Source: Massilia sp. Root133
Lineage (GTDB): Bacteria; Pseudomonadota; Gammaproteobacteria; Burkholderiales; Burkholderiaceae_D
Assembly (NCBI RefSeq): GCF_001426525.1
Contig: NZ_LMEW01000006.1
Span: 62,001 to 126,000 of the forward strand
Direction of reading: 5' to 3'
Length of the DNA: 64,000 nucleotides
This document shows positions 42,702 to 51,957 of the stretch, piece by piece. A program made the translations under genes and the position numbers. Numbering within the stretch: the stretch's first letter is position 1; each line of letters opens with the position of its first letter. A model generated the notes under the pieces. That model ran no database searches. It saw only the letters and a program-made list of their open reading frames with translations, and was not told the origin of the DNA.

Positions 42702-43883
42702 ATGAAGAAGCGAACGATGGCGGCCATCCTGGCGGGCGGCATGCTCCTGCTGGCCGGCTGCGTGGACATGAGCGCAGGCATGAGCGCAAAGCGCGCCACC
42801 GCCCCGGCACACGAGGCGCGCACCACGATCCCGACGCGGGCCGAAGCGCTCGCCGTCATCGACAAGGTGAACGGCTACTGGCAGCGCACGACGCCGCCGA
42901 CGGAATGGTCGTTCTGGAACGTGGCCGTCTACCACACGGGCAACCTGGCGGCCTACGAGGTCACGCACAACGAAGCGTACCGCCAGTATTCCGAACGGTG
43001 GGCCGAGTACAACGGCTGGAAGGGCGCCAAGTCCGACAACAAGGCCGAGTGGAAGCTCACGTACGGCGAGACGGACGACCACGTGCTGTTCGGCGACTGG
43101 CAGGTCTGCTTCCAGAGCTATATCGACCTGTACCGCCTCGGCCCGCAGGACCCGCGCCGCATCGCGCGCGCGCGCGAGGTGATGGGCCACGAGATCGGCA
43201 CGGACCGCGTCGACTACTGGTGGTGGGCGGACGGCCTGTACATGGTCATGCCCGTGATGACGAAGATGTACCACCTGACGGGCGACCGGCGCTATCTCGA
43301 CAAGATGGTCGCGTATTTCGAGTACGCGAACAGCCTGATGTACGACCCCGAGACGCATTTGTACTACCGCGACGCGCGCTACGTCTACCCGCAGCACCAG
43401 AGCGTGAACGGCAAGAAGGACTTCTGGGCGCGCGGCGACGGCTGGGTGTTCGCCGCGCTGGCCAAGGTGCTCGCGGACCTGCCGCGCGACGATCCGTACC
43501 GCCCGATGTTCGAGGAGCGCTTCCGCGCGATGGCGCAGACGCTGAAAGGCATCCAGGCGCCGGAGGGTTACTGGACGCGGAGCCTGCTCGACCCGGCCCA
43601 CGCGCCGGGCCCGGAAACGAGCGGCACCGCGTTCTTCACCTACGGCATGCTGTGGGGTATCAACAACGGTCTGCTGGACCGCGGCACGTACCTGCCGGTG
43701 GCGGCGAAGGGCTGGGACTACCTGACCCGCACCGCGATCCAGGCCGACGGCAAGGTCGGCTACGTACAGCCGATCGGCGACCGCGCGATTCCCGGCCAGG
43801 TGGTGGACCGCAACTCGACGGCGCATTTCGGCGTGGGCGCGGTGCTGCTGGTCGCGTCCGAAATGGCGAAACTGACCCACTGA
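42702..43883 (+). CDS. GH105/GH88-type unsaturated uronyl hydrolase, lipoprotein
   Basis: This 393-residue (alpha/alpha)6-barrel protein has a lipoprotein signal ending LLLAGC, YWWWADGLYMVMPVM (probable catalytic Asp177), DFWARGDGWVFAALAK and GTAFFTYGMLWGINNG, the pattern of YteR-like unsaturated rhamnogalacturonyl hydrolases. It hydrates and releases 4,5-unsaturated uronic acid from lyase products. It follows the lyase gene by 16 bases in one operon that ends in a strong terminator. Confidence 0.88.
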   Translation: MKKRTMAAILAGGMLLLAGCVDMSAGMSAKRATAPAHEARTTIPTRAEALAVIDKVNGYWQRTTPPTEWSFWNVAVYHTGNLAAYEVTHNEAYRQYSERWAEYNGWKGAKSDNKAEWKLTYGETDDHVLFGDWQVCFQSYIDLYRLGPQDPRRIARAREVMGHEIGTDRVDYWWWADGLYMVMPVMTKMYHLTGDRRYLDKMVAYFEYANSLMYDPETHLYYRDARYVYPQHQSVNGKKDFWARGDGWVFAALAKVLADLPRDDPYRPMFEERFRAMAQTLKGIQAPEGYWTRSLLDPAHAPGPETSGTAFFTYGMLWGINNGLLDRGTYLPVAAKGWDYLTRTAIQADGKVGYVQPIGDRAIPGQVVDRNSTAHFGVGAVLLVASEMAKLTH

Positions 43884-43919
43884 TTTCTCTCCTTCGCGGG
43901 CCACCGTGCCCGTGTTCGG

Positions 43920-43949
43920 CCTGCCCAGGGATGGCAGGTCTTTTTTTTT
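43920..43949 (+). terminator. Rho-independent terminator of the lyase/GH105 operon
   Basis: CCTGCC and GGCAGG pair around a seven-base loop and are followed by TC and nine Ts. It begins 36 bases after the GH105 stop. Confidence 0.8.
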
Positions 43950-43952
43950 GCC

Positions 43953-43993
43953 AATTTCCCAAAACCGGGGTCAGACCCCGGTTTTGGGAAATT
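43953..43993. repeat. REP-like perfect palindrome with 20-base arms
   Basis: AATTTCCCAAAACCGGGGTC is followed by a single A and its exact reverse complement. The core GGGGTCAGACCCC is shared with the inverted repeat at 56190-56232. Such GGGGTCAGA palindromes are typical of REP sequences mobilised by RAYT transposases in beta- and gammaproteobacteria; no transposase gene is in the window. Confidence 0.75.
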
Positions 43994-44012
43994 AAAAGCT
44001 TGCGCTTTTTTT
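43994..44012 (+). terminator. Small hairpin with T tract
   Basis: AAAAGC and GCTTTT flank a TTGC loop and are followed by three Ts. It may be a weak second terminator, or part of the leader of the transporter gene at 44057. Confidence 0.3.
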
Positions 44013-44056
44013 AAGCTGCGGCGATGCTTTAGCTCTTGTTAGTGGGAAACGCGTCC

Positions 44057-45397
44057 ATGTTGGAAGACAAAAGCGCCCACGCCGTCGGTACGTTGCGTTA
44101 TACGACGGCGGGCCTCGCCATCGTCATGTTCTGGCTGCTGTTCGGCGAGTTCGCCATCGCTTTCCGCGACCGCTCGGCCATCCCGGGCGTCATGGAACTG
44201 CTGCGCCAGCACCACGCCAGCGATACGATGATCGCGGTGCTCGTGTCCGCGCTGCCGGCGCTGCTGGGCGCCGTGCTCGTCCCCATCGTCGGCTTCCGCT
44301 CCGACCGTTTCCGCAGCCGCTGGGGCAGGCGCCTGCCGTTCCTGATGGGGATCACGCCCGTCGCCGCGCTCGTGCTGATCGCGCTCGGCAACTGCGCCAC
44401 GTTCGGCCGCGTGACCGACCAGGTGCTCGGGACGCTGTCGCCCGGCGTGGATGCGTGCGTGCTCGCGTGGTTCTGCCTGTTCTGGACCGTGTTCGAAGGC
44501 GTCGCGCTCGTCACGCTTGCGCTGTACGCGGGGCTCGTCAACGACATCGTGCCGCGCCCCGTGCTCGGACGATTCTACGCGGCGTTTCGCATCGTCAGCC
44601 TCGTCGCCGGCATCCTGTTCAACCTGTGGTTCTTCCGCCTGACCGAACACCATCTGCGCGAAGTCTTCCTCGGCATCGGCCTGTTCTTCGGCGTCGCCGT
44701 CATGCTCATGTGCCTGCGCCTCAAGGAGGGAGAGTATGGCCCGCCGTCGGTGGATGGCCAGGATGCCGTGACGTGGCGCGCGATGGGCCGCGCGTATTGG
44801 CGCGAATGCCTGTCGGACCGCTACTTCCTGCTCGTGTTCTTCGCCCTGACGGCGTCCGAGCTGACGTTCATGCCGTTCAATACGTTCTCGCAGCTGTACG
44901 CGGAATCGATCGGCATGGACAAGGCCACCCTCGGCCGCCTGCTCGCCCTGTCGTACACCTTGTCGATCGGGCTGTCGTCCGTGATCGGCTGGCTCGTCGA
45001 CCGCTACAGCGCCGCGAGCGTGACGGTGTGGGCGATGGGGCTGTACCTGTGCGTGGGCGCCGGCGGCTTCCTCGCCGTGCACGACCTGCAGAGCTTCGCG
45101 ATCGTCTACGTGCTGCATGCGGTCGTGGCGGGCACGTATTACACGGCGTCCGCCTCGCTGCCGATGGTGCTGTTCCCGCGCGCCCGCTTCCTGCAGTTCG
45201 ACGGCGCCAAGCGCTTCCTGTTCTCCACGTCCAACATCGTGCTGAGCTTCCTGCTCGGTCCCCTGCTCGACGCGACGGGCCACTTCTACGGCCTGACCCT
45301 GCTCGTCGGCGGCCTGCTGGCGGGGACCAGCCTGGTCATGTTCCGGACACTGGCACGCGCCGCGCGCGGGCGGGTCGGCGCGGCGTCGTCGGCATAG
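44057..45397 (+). CDS. MFS sugar transporter (GPH/SLC45-like)
   Basis: This 446-residue, 12-helix symporter has SDRFRSRWGRRLPFLMGI in loop 2-3, the form seen in glycoside/sucrose symporters, and DFL-like acidic residues in helix 1-2. It would import mono- or disaccharides released in the periplasm by the glycan-degrading enzymes nearby. The ATG at 44057 is preferred over an in-frame TTG 21 bases upstream. Its last 62 bases overlap the convergent LacI gene. No LacI-type operator is visible in front of it. Confidence 0.83.
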   Translation: MLEDKSAHAVGTLRYTTAGLAIVMFWLLFGEFAIAFRDRSAIPGVMELLRQHHASDTMIAVLVSALPALLGAVLVPIVGFRSDRFRSRWGRRLPFLMGITPVAALVLIALGNCATFGRVTDQVLGTLSPGVDACVLAWFCLFWTVFEGVALVTLALYAGLVNDIVPRPVLGRFYAAFRIVSLVAGILFNLWFFRLTEHHLREVFLGIGLFFGVAVMLMCLRLKEGEYGPPSVDGQDAVTWRAMGRAYWRECLSDRYFLLVFFALTASELTFMPFNTFSQLYAESIGMDKATLGRLLALSYTLSIGLSSVIGWLVDRYSAASVTVWAMGLYLCVGAGGFLAVHDLQSFAIVYVLHAVVAGTYYTASASLPMVLFPRARFLQFDGAKRFLFSTSNIVLSFLLGPLLDATGHFYGLTLLVGGLLAGTSLVMFRTLARAARGRVGAASSA

Positions 45398-46415
45398 ACG
45401 CCGCCTGCGGCGCCGGTCCCGTCGAATCGCGCACGGTGAGCCTGGCGGGGAAGGCGATGCGCGCGGGGCCGGTCATCTGGCCCGCGATCATGCCCACCAC
45501 TTCGCGCACGGCATAGGCGGCGATCGTATCGAACGGCTGGTGCATCGTCGTCAGCTTCGGGAACACGCAGCTGGCGGTCGGGATGTCGTCGAAGCCGATC
45601 ACGGAGATGTCGTGCGGGACCTTCAAGCCGCGGCTGTTGATGGCGTCGATGGCGCCGAACGCCATCTCGTCGTTCGCGGCGAAGATGGCGGTCGGCGGGA
45701 CGGGGAGGGCGAGCAGCTGTTCCGTCGCCGCATAGCCGCCCGGCTGCACGAACGCGCCGTTGACGACGAGCGCCGGGTCGGCCGCAATGCCGGCCGCCTG
45801 CAGCGCATCGACGTAGCCCCGTTCGCGCTCGGCGCTCTGCCCTGTGCCCGGATTGCCGGCAATATAGGCGATGCGGCGGTGGCCCAGCTCCAGCAGGTGG
45901 TTCACGGCCACGCGCGCGCCGAGGCGGTTTTCCGCCGCCACGACGGGCACCGCGAGGGGACGCGCATCGAAGCAGATCACGACGCTGGCCACCTGCTGGC
46001 GCTCGATGGCGTCCAGGAAGCGGTCGTCCGCACCGGGCATCACGACCATCAACCCGTCGCACAGCTTGCCCAGCAGGTCGCACGTCGCCATGCGGTCCGG
46101 ACTGTCGAAGCGTTCCGCGTTGAACAGCAGCAGGTCGTAGCCCTGGGCGCGCGCGTGCGTGCTCAACGCGCGGATGATCTCGTGCAGCACGACGGGGCCG
46201 TAATTGTTGACGAACACGCCGAGCAGCCGGCTGCGGTCCCCGCGCATGCGGCGCGCCAGCGGATCGGGCGTGTAATGCAATTGGGCGGCCGCGGCCATGA
46301 TGCGCTCGCGCGTCTCGGCCGACACATAACCTGCGCCGCGGATCGCGCGCGATGCCGTGATCGGGGCCACGCCCGCGAGCCGGGCGACTTCACTGAGTTT
46401 GCTGACTTTACGCAT
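45336..46415 (-). CDS. LacI-family regulator 2 of the polysaccharide locus
   Basis: This 359-residue repressor has a LacI helix-turn-helix (LSEVARLAGVAPITASRAIR), hinge LARRMRGD and ligand domain with HRRIAYIAGN, PTAIFAANDEMAFGAIDAI and ISVIGFDDI. It is a paralogue of the LacI protein at 39560, with the same recognition helix, so both may read the same operators with different ligands. A basic, Pro/Arg-rich tail of about 22 residues at the C-terminus is encoded where the gene overlaps the transporter gene and may be a recent extension. It is divergent from the first TonB receptor. Confidence 0.9.
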   Translation of the reverse strand: MRKVSKLSEVARLAGVAPITASRAIRGAGYVSAETRERIMAAAAQLHYTPDPLARRMRGDRSRLLGVFVNNYGPVVLHEIIRALSTHARAQGYDLLLFNAERFDSPDRMATCDLLGKLCDGLMVVMPGADDRFLDAIERQQVASVVICFDARPLAVPVVAAENRLGARVAVNHLLELGHRRIAYIAGNPGTGQSAERERGYVDALQAAGIAADPALVVNGAFVQPGGYAATEQLLALPVPPTAIFAANDEMAFGAIDAINSRGLKVPHDISVIGFDDIPTASCVFPKLTTMHQPFDTIAAYAVREVVGMIAGQMTGPARIAFPARLTVRDSTGPAPQAASMPTTPRRPARARRVPVSGT

Positions 46416-46604
46416 GGGTCGAAGTCTGACGGAAAAATGAGACAACGTACATCACAAAATTCGTCAAAGGTATGACCGTTTGGCATGCCTGTCGTGGTTG
46501 TGCGACACAAAATCTGTCAAAACTGTGCTGTATATCCTTTAAAAACAATGACTTGTTCGATGATTTGATTCGTGAGCGCACTATTGCTCTTTAATAATCG
46601 CTTG

Positions 46605-46618
46605 TGGTAACGTGACCA
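46605..46618. promoter_or_regulatory. LacI operator before the first TonB receptor
   Basis: TGGTAACGTGACCA differs at two right-half positions from the perfect palindrome. It is 81 bases upstream of the receptor start. Both this site and the lyase site follow a CTATTG-plus-T-rich stretch by about 20 bases, so the two promoters look related. Confidence 0.68.
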
Positions 46619-46698
46619 CCAGCCGGCGTAAAGACCACCGTTAGTCGTGCCCCAGACCGGCACCCATGTTCCAATAACGACACAAGAATGGAGACAAG

Positions 46699-49578
46699 AT
46701 GAACAAGAAGTTGCTCGCCACGCTGCTGCCGGTGGCGCTGGCCGCCGCCTATGGGAACCAGGCCCTGGCACAGGATGCGTCCGCACCGGCCGCACCCACG
46801 ACCGTTCCGACCGCCGAGCCGGCACCGCCGCCGGCCGACGCGCCCGCCGCGACCACCGTCGTCGTGACGGGCTTCCGTTCCAGCCTGCAGAAGGCGCTGA
46901 ACCTGAAGCAGCAGGCCATCGGCGTGCGCGATTCGATCGTCGCCGAGGACATCGGTAAATTCCCCGAGGCGAACGTGGCCGAGTCGCTGCAGCGCGTGCC
47001 CGGCGTGATCCTGAACCGCGACGAAAGCTCGGCGGAAGGACAGCGCATCTCGATCCGCGGCCTGCCGACCGAATACACGGTGACCACGCTGAACGGCGCG
47101 CCGGTCAACACGACGTCGACGAGCACGATCGGCAGCGCGGCGCGCGGCTTCAACTACGACGTGTTCGCATCCGAACTGTTCGGCCGCGTCGACTTCTACA
47201 AATCCCCGCTGGCCGAACTGCCGGAAGGCGGCATGGGCGGCGTCGTCGACCTGCAGACGCCGCGCCCGTTCGACAATCCGAAGCGCACCGTCCGCTACGG
47301 CGTGTCGGCCGCCTACAACACGATGTCGGAGAAGACCGATCCGAACCTGTTCGCGCTGTATTCGAACACGTGGGGCAACTGGGGCTTCCTCGCCGGCGCG
47401 TCGCACTCGAAGGCCGTCAACAACCGCTCCGGCTTCGAGGCCACGGGCGGCTACAACAGCTCGCGCCGCGGCAGCGCATCGCCCGTGCTGGGCAACTTCG
47501 CGCTGCAGCTGGACTACGACGATCCGCGCGCGAACCTGTCCGGCTATACCCGCGACCAGGTCGACAACGCGCTGCTGCCCCGTATCTACCGCTTCTACGG
47601 CTCGCAGAACCGCCGCACGCGCGACGGCCTCGTGACGTCGCTGCAGTACAAGGAAGGTGGCCTGAATATCAGCCTGGACGGCCTCGCTTCGCAACTGAAG
47701 AACAGCCGCGACGAACTGTATTACGGCATCCTGATCCGCAACAGCAAGACGACGAACCGCGACGCGCCGGCCGGCCAGGCGGGCCACAACGGGCTGGTGC
47801 CGCTGGACGTGCACATCGACCCGGCGTCGAACCTGTTGACGGGCACCTTCGGCAATACGTCGTACAGCAGCGGCGTCACGTACGGCGAGGACAAGACGAA
47901 GTTCGGCTACCTCGCCCTGAACGGCCGCTGGGAAGTGAAGAAGGGCACCGTGCTGACCGGCCAGCTGTCCGCGAACAACAGCGACGCGAAGAGCTACCAG
48001 GACACGCTGTCGGGCCAGATCTTCGGCGTCGATTCCACCATCGACTACGGTTCGGACCACGTGTACCCGTCGATGTCGTCGAACGTCGACTACACGAACC
48101 CCGCCAACTTCACGGGCTTCGACATCAACACCGGCTGGACGCGCGAGACGGACAAGGGCCGCCAGGCGCGCCTCGTGCTGGACCAGGACTACGACCTGTG
48201 GGGCGGCTGGACGGGCCACTTCAAGGGCGGCCTCGTGTACGTCGACACGACGAAGACGATCGAGAAGCGCAACGGCACGACCGCCATGGTGGCCAAGCTG
48301 AAATCGTTCGGCGACGCGGGCCTGCGCAGCAACATGGTGTCGGCCCTGCCGATCTCGAACCTGGACATGGGCGACGGCTGGCCGCATCAATTCGGCACGT
48401 TCACGCGCAGCTACACGTATTCCACGTACGATCCGCTGGCCTACAACACGCCTGCCGCCTTCACGCCGGCGCAAAGCTTCGGCGCGGAAGAGAAGGTCAC
48501 CACCGGCTTCGTGCAGTCCGACTTCAAGGGCGAAGTGCTCGCCCGCGAACTGCGCATCAACGCCGGCGTGCGCTGGGCGCAGACGAAGCTGGGCATCGAC
48601 AACTACAAGAAGTCGGGCACGGGCGGCGCCTACCTGCCGAACCAGGAACACGGCAAGTACACGAACGTGCTGCCGGCCGTCAGCGCCGCGTACGACCTGA
48701 CGGAAGACCTGATCTGGCGCGCGTCGTACGGCAAGACGATCAGCCGCGCGTCGCTGTCGATCATCGCCGCGCAGACCGTCATCCCGAATCCGTTCGACAA
48801 CACGGCCACCGCGGGCAATCCGAACCTGAAGCCGCAGCAGTCGAAGAACCTCGACACGAGCCTGGAGTGGTACTTCAAGCCGGGCAGCCTGCTGTCGGCC
48901 GCGTACTTCAAGAAGGAGCTGACCGACGCCACCGTGTCGAGCACGACGCAGACCACGTTCGGCGCACTGGGCCTGCCGGATACGGCGCTGGGCGCGATCT
49001 TCCAGGACAAGAACGGCCACGTCGATCCGAACCTGCCGATGACGTTGCGCACCTACGGCAATGCCGGCCAGCAGACGTTGAAAGGCTACGAGCTCGCGTA
49101 CCAGCAGGACTTCAACTTCTTGCCCGATCCGTTCAAGGGCCTGGGCGCGCTGGCCAGCTACACGCACATCGACCCGTTCAACAGCCAGAAGTGGATCACG
49201 AACGCGGGCAAGGAAATCGAAGTCAACTCGGTGCCGAAGTACGCGTACAGCTTCACGACCTACTACGAGCGCGGCCCCCTGGCGATGCGCCTGTCGTACA
49301 ACTACAAGGGCCGTTCGCTGCACGGCGACAATCCGAAGAACAATGGCGACGACCTGATTCGCTGGCGCGCCGCCCGCGGTTACCTGGACGGCACCATCAG
49401 CTACAAGCTGACCGAGAACCTGGAACTGCGTCTCGACGCGCTGAACCTGACCAACACGCTGTCGTACGATTACTTCGAGGATGCGACGGGCCAGTACGGC
49501 GACGGCCACCGCACCCGCATGGACTATGCGAAGTATGACGGCCGCACCATCAAGTTCGGCCTGCGCGGCAAGCTCTAA
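46699..49578 (+). CDS. TonB-dependent receptor 1 (Xanthomonas/Caulobacter type)
   Basis: This 959-residue outer-membrane receptor has a signal peptide ending NQALAQ and a Pro/Ala-rich linker. A TonB-box-like TTVVVTGFRSSL precedes a plug domain with IVAEDIGKFPEANVAESLQR and RISIRGLPTEYTVTTLNG. A 22-strand barrel ends in GRTIKFGLRGKL. The plug matches the Xanthomonas/Caulobacter receptor group that imports oligosaccharides. GGAGACAAG precedes the ATG. It is followed after 20 bases by the GH35 gene, so uptake and degradation are co-expressed, probably under LacI control. Confidence 0.92.
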   Translation: MNKKLLATLLPVALAAAYGNQALAQDASAPAAPTTVPTAEPAPPPADAPAATTVVVTGFRSSLQKALNLKQQAIGVRDSIVAEDIGKFPEANVAESLQRVPGVILNRDESSAEGQRISIRGLPTEYTVTTLNGAPVNTTSTSTIGSAARGFNYDVFASELFGRVDFYKSPLAELPEGGMGGVVDLQTPRPFDNPKRTVRYGVSAAYNTMSEKTDPNLFALYSNTWGNWGFLAGASHSKAVNNRSGFEATGGYNSSRRGSASPVLGNFALQLDYDDPRANLSGYTRDQVDNALLPRIYRFYGSQNRRTRDGLVTSLQYKEGGLNISLDGLASQLKNSRDELYYGILIRNSKTTNRDAPAGQAGHNGLVPLDVHIDPASNLLTGTFGNTSYSSGVTYGEDKTKFGYLALNGRWEVKKGTVLTGQLSANNSDAKSYQDTLSGQIFGVDSTIDYGSDHVYPSMSSNVDYTNPANFTGFDINTGWTRETDKGRQARLVLDQDYDLWGGWTGHFKGGLVYVDTTKTIEKRNGTTAMVAKLKSFGDAGLRSNMVSALPISNLDMGDGWPHQFGTFTRSYTYSTYDPLAYNTPAAFTPAQSFGAEEKVTTGFVQSDFKGEVLARELRINAGVRWAQTKLGIDNYKKSGTGGAYLPNQEHGKYTNVLPAVSAAYDLTEDLIWRASYGKTISRASLSIIAAQTVIPNPFDNTATAGNPNLKPQQSKNLDTSLEWYFKPGSLLSAAYFKKELTDATVSSTTQTTFGALGLPDTALGAIFQDKNGHVDPNLPMTLRTYGNAGQQTLKGYELAYQQDFNFLPDPFKGLGALASYTHIDPFNSQKWITNAGKEIEVNSVPKYAYSFTTYYERGPLAMRLSYNYKGRSLHGDNPKNNGDDLIRWRAARGYLDGTISYKLTENLELRLDALNLTNTLSYDYFEDATGQYGDGHRTRMDYAKYDGRTIKFGLRGKL

Positions 49579-49598
49579 TTTTTACGATCGACGACCAC

Positions 49599-51941
49599 AT
49601 GACCATCAGTTTCCAACGCCGCCGCCTGCTGCAGGGCGCGGCCCTGCTGCCTTTCACGGGTACCCTGCACGCGGCCGCCTCCCGGCGCTTCGCGATCGGC
49701 GACCACGACTTCCTGCTGGACGGGAAGCCGATCCAGATCCGCTGCGGCGAGATGCACTTCGCCCGCGTGCCGCGCGAGTACTGGGCGCACCGCCTGAAGA
49801 CCATCAAGGCGATGGGCCTCAATACGGTGTGCGCCTACCTGTTCTGGAACTACCACGAATGGCGCGAGGGCCGCTACGACTGGGCCGCCCAGCGCGACGC
49901 CGCGGAGTTCTGCCGGCTCGCGCAGCAGGAAGGCCTGTGGGTGATCCTGCGTCCCGGTCCGTACGCCTGTGCGGAGTGGGAGATGGGCGGCCTGCCGTGG
50001 TGGCTGCTGAAGCACGACGGCGACGCGTTCCTGCGCACGCGTGACGAGGCGTATCTGGCGCCGGCGCGGCGCTGGCTGAAGGAGGTGGGGCGCGTGCTCG
50101 GCCCGCAGCAGGTCACGCACGGTGGTCCGATCCTGATGGTGCAGGTCGAGAACGAGTACGGCTTCTACGGCGACGACGTGGGCTATCTGCGCGTGCTGCG
50201 CCAGGCGCTGCTGGATGCGGGCTTCGACGTGCCGCTGTTCCAGTGCAATCCGACGAACGCCGTCGCGCGTACGCACATTCCGGAACTTTTCTCGGTGGCG
50301 AACTTCGGCAGCGACCCGGCCGCCGGCTTCAAGGCGCTGGACGCCGTGCAGAAGGGTCCGCGCATGTGCGGCGAGTACTACTCCGGCTGGTTCGACACGT
50401 GGGGATCGCCGCACCGCCGCGGCGGCGTGGAAGGGGCGACGAAGGACATCGCCGCGATGCTGAAGGCGAATGGGTCGTTCAGCCTGTACATGGCGCACGG
50501 CGGCACGACGTTCGGCCTGTGGGGCGGCTGCGACCGCCCGTTCCGGCCCGATACGACGAGCTATGACTACGATGCGCCGATCAGCGAGGCGGGCTGGATC
50601 GGCGAAAAGTTCGACGCGTACCGCGCGGCGATGACGCCGTTCCTGGCGCCGGGCGAAAAGCTGCCGGAGCCGCCGCCGCGCATGGCGACGATGACGATTT
50701 CCCCGTTCGCGCTGGCCGAATCCGTGCCCGTGAAGTCCGCGCTGCCGGCGCGCGTCATCAAGGACGTCTCGCCGCGGCCGATCGAGCAGTACGACATCAG
50801 CCGCGGCCTCGTTTCGTATCGCGTGACCCTGCCGGCCGGCCCCGCGGGCGTCGTGGAAGTGGCCCGTGCGCGCGACCTGGCGTGGATCACGCTCGACGGC
50901 AAGCAGCTCGGCACCTTCGACACGCGCTACCGCCGCTACAAGGTCGACGTGCCCGCGCGCAGCAAGCCGGCGACGCTGGACATCCTGCTGTACACGATCG
51001 CGCGTGTGAACTTCGGCCCCGAGGTCCATGACCGCAAGGGCATTCATGGTCCGGTCACGTTCACGCCGAAAGGCGGCAGTGCGCAGCCGCTGGAACACTG
51101 GGAAATCCGCGCGCTCGATTTCGACGCGGACGGCGTGCTGCCGAAGCTGGCGTTCAGGAAGGGCCGCGGCAAGGGCGGCGCGTTCTACCGCGGCGGCTTC
51201 GACGCGGCGCGCACGGAGGACACGTTCCTCGACATGTCCGCGTGGGGCCAGGGCGTCGTCTGGATCAACGGCCGCTGCCTCGGCAGGTTCTGGAGCATCG
51301 GCCCCACGCAGACGATGTACCTGCCGGGACCGTGGATCCGCAAGGGCCGCAACGAGGTCGTCGTGCTGGACCTGACGGGGCCGCGCGGGCAGGGCACGCC
51401 GACGATCGCGGGTCTCACGACGCCGATCCTCGACCAGCTGCATCGCGAGCGCGATTTCCCGCGCCCTCCCAGCACCGCGCGCGTGCAGCTGGATGGCGTC
51501 AAACCGGCGCACGAAGGCGAATTCGCGCCGGGCTCGCAGACGCAGGACGTGCGCTTTGCCGCGGCCGTGAAAGGCCGCCAGTTCTGCCTGGAGTCGCTCG
51601 ACGCCTTCGACGGCAAGCCGTTCGCGGCCGTGGCGGAGCTGTCGCTGCTGGACAAGGACGGCAAGACGCTGGACCAGTCCAACTGGACCATCGCCTGGGT
51701 CGACAGCGAGGAAGCGACGAAGGAAGACGGCGGCGCGCTGAATGCCATCAACGGCCAGAACAGCGACTACTGGATCACGGCCGACAAGGCCGCGTACCCG
51801 CACCGCCTCGTGATCGACCTGGGACGTAGCATGGACGTGGCCGGCCTGCGCTACGTGCCGCGCCAGGGACCGGACGGCACGCCGGGACGCATCCGCCACT
51901 TCCGCGCCTACGTGGGCGATACCCTGGTGGTGGACAAATAA
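49599..51941 (+). CDS. GH35 beta-galactosidase, exported
   Basis: This 780-residue glycoside hydrolase carries a twin-arginine leader (RRRLLQGAALLPF). A GH35 TIM barrel follows: IRCGEMHFARVPREYW, LRPGPYACAEWEMGGLPWWL, MVQVENEYGFYG (probable acid/base Glu186) and MCGEYYSGWFDTWG (probable nucleophile Glu259). Jelly-roll domains come next, and a C-terminal discoidin/CBM32-like domain covers about residues 650-780 (NSDYWITADKAAYPHRLVID). It removes terminal beta-galactose from glycans such as arabinogalactan or rhamnogalacturonan side chains. It sits between the receptor and DUF2264 genes in one operon. Confidence 0.9.
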   Translation: MTISFQRRRLLQGAALLPFTGTLHAAASRRFAIGDHDFLLDGKPIQIRCGEMHFARVPREYWAHRLKTIKAMGLNTVCAYLFWNYHEWREGRYDWAAQRDAAEFCRLAQQEGLWVILRPGPYACAEWEMGGLPWWLLKHDGDAFLRTRDEAYLAPARRWLKEVGRVLGPQQVTHGGPILMVQVENEYGFYGDDVGYLRVLRQALLDAGFDVPLFQCNPTNAVARTHIPELFSVANFGSDPAAGFKALDAVQKGPRMCGEYYSGWFDTWGSPHRRGGVEGATKDIAAMLKANGSFSLYMAHGGTTFGLWGGCDRPFRPDTTSYDYDAPISEAGWIGEKFDAYRAAMTPFLAPGEKLPEPPPRMATMTISPFALAESVPVKSALPARVIKDVSPRPIEQYDISRGLVSYRVTLPAGPAGVVEVARARDLAWITLDGKQLGTFDTRYRRYKVDVPARSKPATLDILLYTIARVNFGPEVHDRKGIHGPVTFTPKGGSAQPLEHWEIRALDFDADGVLPKLAFRKGRGKGGAFYRGGFDAARTEDTFLDMSAWGQGVVWINGRCLGRFWSIGPTQTMYLPGPWIRKGRNEVVVLDLTGPRGQGTPTIAGLTTPILDQLHRERDFPRPPSTARVQLDGVKPAHEGEFAPGSQTQDVRFAAAVKGRQFCLESLDAFDGKPFAAVAELSLLDKDGKTLDQSNWTIAWVDSEEATKEDGGALNAINGQNSDYWITADKAAYPHRLVIDLGRSMDVAGLRYVPRQGPDGTPGRIRHFRAYVGDTLVVDK

Positions 51942-51957
51942 TCAACGAAGGAGACGC

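Noticed and set aside
46440..46453. AGACAACGTACATC upstream of LacI 2 as an autoregulatory operator
   Set aside because: Left half is acceptable but the right half does not match the pattern.
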